Shown here: positions 60,101 to 64,000 of the stretch, one piece after another
Position numbering within the stretch: position 1 is the stretch's first letter
Layout: every line of letters begins with the position of its first letter
Source: Siniperca chuatsi
Lineage: Eukaryota; Chordata; Actinopteri; Centrarchiformes; Sinipercidae
Assembly: GCF_020085105.1 (NCBI RefSeq)
Contig: NC_058052.1
Location: forward strand, 12,381,233-12,445,232
DNA: 64,000 nucleotides
Reading direction: 5' to 3'
Translations under genes and position numbers: made by a program
The notes under the pieces: model-generated
Database searches by the model: none
What the model was told of the DNA's origin: nothing
What the model saw: only the letters and a program-made list of their open reading frames with translations

Positions 60101-61613
60101 GGTAGATTAGATTGCATTTGTACAGTGATGAAAATGTTCCTTGGTGCCCCAGGAAAAAGAGCAGGGAAAGAACATTGTGGTGGTCGGGAGCTGGAACGGC
60201 GAGGAGCATATTGATTGGGCCAAGAAGAACGTTGCCCGATCCTACCAGCTCAAAGACGATGGAGTGCAGAAAGTCAAGTAGGCCATTCATATTCTTGAAC
60301 AACCCTAACCTGGACACAAATTAAACAGAGATTATTGTTGATTTTTCTCCCTGTTCATTTCCTCTGCTCCATGATAGGTTGGTTTCCCACTTTTATGGCC
60401 ACGGGGATGTGTGTGATCTGACAGGGAAGCCCAGACAGGTCATTGTCAAGCTCAAGTGAGTGAACAGTCATTGGGGCAGTGAGTCATGTGTTTACTCACT
60501 GCCCTGAGTCAACACATGAGTAAGACAATAGCCCGTTTTCCCATTTGAATCAACCCATCTCATTTCTCTTCTCTCTGTCAGATGTAAGGAGTCTGAGTCT
60601 CCGCATGCTGTCACTGTCTATATGCTGGAGCCTCAGACTTGTCAGTACATCCTTGGGGTAAGTTCACTTGTAAAAGAAAAAACCACATGATTAGTAGCAG
60701 TGTATCAGGTATCAGGTCAAACGGAAGCTTAGCTAGAGTGCTAACCCCTACTTAAGTTTTGAGAGCTAAATACAAGGAAAGTGCTAAGTCAACTAATTTA
60801 CATCTAGTTCAAGAGAAGAAAATGTGAAGTGAAACTTAAGTTGAATTGACCTTTTTCACAGCAATTTTAACTTGTCAAACACTGGTGTAACTAATAGCAT
60901 TACTAATTGTTGCATTGCGTTGTTATAATTGCTGGAGCCAAGCCGTTAGTGTTTATTAGTTCCACTGGTGCGTTTTCCTGCATTACAAGTCAAAATGTCT
61001 TACTTGAAAAAGGTCTATGAATGTGATTTATTTATTTAAAGTTAGCAAGATTTAGGTTAGCAAAATGACGTACAATACAAGATGGACAGACGTTTCCACA
61101 AGGAAGAAAAAGAAAGACATGTCAGTCAAATCCACCATGTAAAAACTGGCTGTTTGGGCAAAGCTATTTTTTTTTATTTGTCCCCCAAAAACAAAAACAA
61201 AAAACATTTGAAAAGAAGCATGCAATTTGTTTTTTCTCCATTTATTTATTTAATACTCGTTTCTCCAGTACTGTTACTGATTGTGATCAACTGCTATCAA
61301 TTTATGTGACATACATCTCTTTTGGCTCCTAAAGAGGGCGTGGGAGCAGTTTTGTCAAGTCTGTCTATCACACACAGTTTTTCATACCATATAACAATGA
61401 ATGGCAAGAACTGCCTTGAAAATGAATAAAAGTGAGGAAGAGTAGAAGTTCTGATATCTAACTATACTGGCTGTGTGCAGACAGGAGGTCGGCCTAGATG
61501 ATTAGCACCACATTTGAGGTGTTTTGTTTTTTTCCCCCCAGGTCGAGTCTCCGGTTATATGCAGGATTCTTGACACTGCTGATGAATATGGACTTCTGTC
61601 AGTCTCCAGCTAA
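57156..61613 (+). CDS. erlec1: Endoplasmic reticulum lectin 1 (ERLEC1/XTP3-B), 14 coding exons
   Basis: ERLEC1 is an ER-lumenal lectin that recognises mannose-trimmed N-glycans and works with SEL1L-HRD1 in ER-associated degradation. Coding exons: 57156-57296, 57466-57570, 57959-58039, 58225-58302, 58401-58464, 58580-58626, 58729-58952, 59148-59289, 59381-59545, 59622-59681, 60153-60277, 60378-60455, 60582-60657, 61542-61613. All introns are GT-AG and phases agree, giving 485 residues (human is about 483, from memory). Residues 1-20 are a signal-peptide-like hydrophobic stretch. Two MRH lectin domains lie at roughly 106-245 and 340-470, each opening with an aromatic-rich block ([12 protein letters not shown] and [18 protein letters not shown]) and closing with a Glu/Tyr-containing segment (TTCEYEV and [11 protein letters not shown]). 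An N-glycosylation sequon NGT is at residue 192. There is no KDEL-type tail. The start was chosen because it precedes the signal peptide in frame. Exon 6 with its flanks (residues about 150-172) is the most divergent, linker-like part. Confidence 0.97.
59800..60036. mobile_element. hAT-type MITE in erlec1 intron 10
   Basis: It starts TAGGGGCTGCAACTAAC and ends TTTCAGCTCTA, flanked by a perfect 8-bp duplication CTTGGCTG (59,792-59,799 and 60,037-60,044). The inside carries ATTAATTGTTTGGTCC and CTTGAAAAATGACTGAAAT. It accounts for about half of the 471-bp intron, which would otherwise be about 226 bp. The same family recurs at 63,493-63,727. Confidence 0.9.
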
Positions 61614-62385
61614 ACTGACAAAGATCACATGACAGCAACAGCGCGTGAAGGACAAGGAGAGGACAGACAGAGAGAGGTGTACTAGAAGAGAGAGGACACA
61701 TCATAAGAGGAAGAGAAATTTCCATGACACTGTGCTAAAAGCCAAAATCGAGGTTAAACTGAGGTTAAACTTGATCCTGAGGCTGGACTTCATGTGGCCT
61801 AGGAGCACAGCCCCAGCCCCAGCCCATGCCCTGACCTGTGCAATGGGCAATGCTACATCACAGCGTAATTCAGCAGGCTAGCTCAGACTTTGTGAAAACA
61901 CAGTAAAATGTGACCGACGCCTCACTCCACAAGGCAGTGGGTTTATTGCCTGTACTTCATATCTATGCTTCACTTTGTGTTGGTTAATTATAAGCAAAGG
62001 AGTAATGAATCAGGGGATTTGTTATCATCAGGGGAATCAACAATATTCATGGTGGTTTTATTGTCTTTAAGGTCTGTGTGTGTGCGTGCGTGCAATATGA
62101 AATATAAACTGCTTGACTGTGGCACTTGTAGATGGGGGGGGATAAAAATGTTTTGCAGCAGTGAGAATGTGTGTGGTGTTAATTTACAGGATGAGTGAGT
62201 GTAACTTATGCATTAGAGGGTGCTGTGGACTAGCAACAAAAGTGTGAATGTTTGAGTTTGTGGGATGTACAGAATGTCTGTGGTTTTATGAAGATGCACA
62301 CTGGGATCCTGATCACTGCTGTATAACAGGGATAAAAAAAAAACCAATGCATTTGCAGCAAAGAATAAAACTAAAACATGAAACC
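61614..62385 (+). other. erlec1: Probable erlec1 3' UTR with polyadenylation signal
   Basis: No gene follows the stop codon directly. AATAAA at 62,364-62,369 is the first canonical polyadenylation signal I notice downstream of the stop, so the transcript may end near 62,385, giving a 3' UTR of about 770 bases. Frames here at 61,645-61,881, 61,965-62,198 and 62,248-62,433 are not supported as genes. Confidence 0.5.
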
Positions 62386-62696
62386 TCAGTTATAGTGTTG
62401 CATTACCACACAGGAAAGAACATTTGGACTTGACTGAGATAAAAAGACATCATGGCAACAAATGTCTCTGGTTAATAATTATAGGGATATTTAATTAGTT
62501 GTCATCACCTTTTTTAAAAAAAAAATACGATTTTGATTTAGTGCTTTTCCTGTTATTCATTAAGTGACCTCACTTTTTAAAAACATAACGTTGGACTGAA
62601 CCATGAGAAACACATGTAAAATAATAGGTATATTATTTCCCTCCTGGAAAGAACATAAAATATGTTGATCCTCCGTTGATGGACATCTACTGTATT

Positions 62697-63050
62697 AACC
62701 GGACAGTTCACCCCAAGTGCTGAGTTTCATGTAGGAACTATTTTCTTTCTACCGATAGTTCCTACATGAAACTGCTCACAACGATGTCTGTGGATTATCT
62801 TGAGTAACCGGGTCATGATTTGTGGAAAGAGATATTGCTGTTGAGTTTTTCAAATGTATTTTTTTGGTGCTTTAATCACCACAAGCTATAGTGTGCCATA
62901 TAGTCCCATTATATTAAAAAAATGCAGACATCTCTACGGCCGATATCTCCAAAACTCGGCAACTCACACCAAAACAATCTCAATGGATAAATACCACTAC
63001 AGGTAAGAGGAAAAATATGTATTTTTGATGTTGGGGTGAACTGTCCCTTT
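62697..63050. mobile_element. Short inverted-repeat element (MITE), copy 2
   Basis: It runs from GGACAGTTCACCCC to GGGGTGAACTGTCCCTTT, with TTAA at both edges (TTAACC on the left, CCCTTTAA on the right). It contains a perfect 18-bp hairpin, GTTTCATGTAGGAACTAT (62,724-62,741) with its complement at 62,755-62,772. The reverse complement matches much of 520-730. It is non-coding. Confidence 0.8.
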
Positions 63051-63071
63051 AAGCTGCTATGGTAAATTTAA

Positions 63072-63090
63072 GGCCACCAGAGGGTGCTGA
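63072..63090 (+). promoter_or_regulatory. CTCF-like motif
   Basis: GGCCACCAGAGGGTGCTGA fits the CTCF matrix with two tolerated substitutions (A for G, T for C). It has the same orientation as the site at 56,897, and together they bracket erlec1. Confidence 0.5.
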
Positions 63091-63492
63091 CACTATCTGT
63101 ATTGTTTAATTTTAATAGTTTCCACTTATGAAAACCTCCCCCTCTGCGAAACTGTAACTTCACTGTATAATGTAAAGAATACAAGGTCAACACACATTTG
63201 AAATCTAAGCATGTGGATATATTCTGAAATGCTCTTTAAGGCAGATTTGCAGTTCAAATGCTTTTACATGAATATATCAAAATAAAATAATATTAGTGGT
63301 GAGACATAAAATGCCAATTCAAACTGTTTTGTTGCTCTGAGTTAACATCCCTTTATAGGTCTAAGATAACACAAGTGTGTTGTTTTCACATTCTTAATAT
63401 CAGCACAATGACAGACATGAGGCCTGAGATACTGTCAAGCAACGAGCATCATTTCATTAGCCAATGACATTGCTGCCAATTAATGTTAAAAC

Positions 63493-63727
63493 TAGGGCTG
63501 AAACTAATGATTATCATATTTTGCGAGCCCAAGGTGACTTCTTCAAATGTCTTATTTTGTCTGACCAACAGTAAAACCCAAAGACATTAAGTTTACCATC
63601 ATATATGACAAAGAAAAGGATCAAAGTTCAAGTTTGACATTTTTGCTTGAAAAATTACAGAAACAATTCATCAATCACAACAGTTGCAGATTAATTTTCT
63701 GTCGATCGATTAATCATTTTATCTCTA
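63493..63727. mobile_element. hAT-type MITE, second copy
   Basis: It starts TAGGGCTGAAACTAATGATT and ends TTTTATCTCTA. Shared internal phrases with the intron-10 copy are AAACCCAAAGA(C/T)ATTAAGTTTA and TTGCTTGAAAAAT. The flanks GTTAAAAC and GTTGAAAA could be a decayed 8-bp duplication (6 of 8). Confidence 0.8.
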
Positions 63728-64000
63728 GTTGAAAAAGTGAAAGCACAGATCCACTGCACTTGTCAAACATTTATTGTGTTGAAAAGTTTATGAGGTTCAC
63801 AAATACATTTTTTTTCTTAAGAAGCAAAAGTCCATCAAAGTGCCATCCACATGCCATCAACAGCCATGTGTGGGCCTGTGTAGGGTTTCATAGCAGCCCA
63901 ACACTACAGCAGCTGATATCAGTGCTCAGCAACCTCAGCCAGAGAGGAAGCAGAAGTGAAACCAGCAGCTGCAGTCTTTGGCTGCAATGAAAACCTACAC
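63728..64000. other. Gene-free end of window
   Basis: No gene is supported. The last 160 bases are more GC-rich. The 76-codon plus frame (63,760-63,990) has no recognisable domain. A neighbouring gene may begin beyond the window. Confidence 0.4.

Noticed and set aside
1..64000. CRISPR array, operons, bacterial promoters or terminators
   Set aside because: The window is vertebrate nuclear DNA; no spaced identical repeats or bacterial gene organisation are present.

Overview
The window looks like teleost fish nuclear DNA, probably from a spiny-rayed (percomorph) fish. It holds one clear protein-coding gene, a plus-strand erlec1 (endoplasmic reticulum lectin 1, also called XTP3-B), at 57,156-61,613. 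I could reconstruct it as 14 coding exons with GT-AG introns and a 485-residue product. The teleost call rests on the small introns (76-884 bp) and on many short inverted-repeat elements of kinds I recognise from fish genomes.

Positions 1 to about 56,880 are gene-free as far as I can see. Most open reading frames there are under 140 codons, and the longest (186 codons) runs through repeats. The region is a patchwork of AT-rich unique DNA, microsatellites and transposable-element remnants. Supported elements include a hAT-like element at 4,007-4,763, an inverted-repeat element at 2,040-2,548 with a second copy at 34,150-36,008 that is split by an insertion, and a TIR element at 8,125-9,625 carrying an LTR-like insert. 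Others are a LINE remnant at 12,335-12,696, a composite TIR element at 27,144-28,381, a 721-bp TIR element at 52,464-53,184, and four copies of a family marked by repeated TTAGC/CTTAGC. One of those four copies forms a 97-bp near-perfect hairpin. Between the repeats lie unique-looking blocks that could be conserved non-coding elements, but I cannot test conservation here.

Just upstream of erlec1 is a compact CpG-containing promoter. It has a full CTCF consensus, two GACGTG unfolded-protein-response-like cores 18 bp apart, a GC box and an ETS-like site. That fits a gene of ER quality control. Downstream of erlec1 there is a likely 3' UTR with AATAAA, then two short inverted-repeat elements and a second CTCF-like motif. 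From memory, the mammalian ERLEC1 locus lies beyond a large gene desert that begins near NRXN1, so the 57-kb gene-free flank may be the fish counterpart. That is inference.
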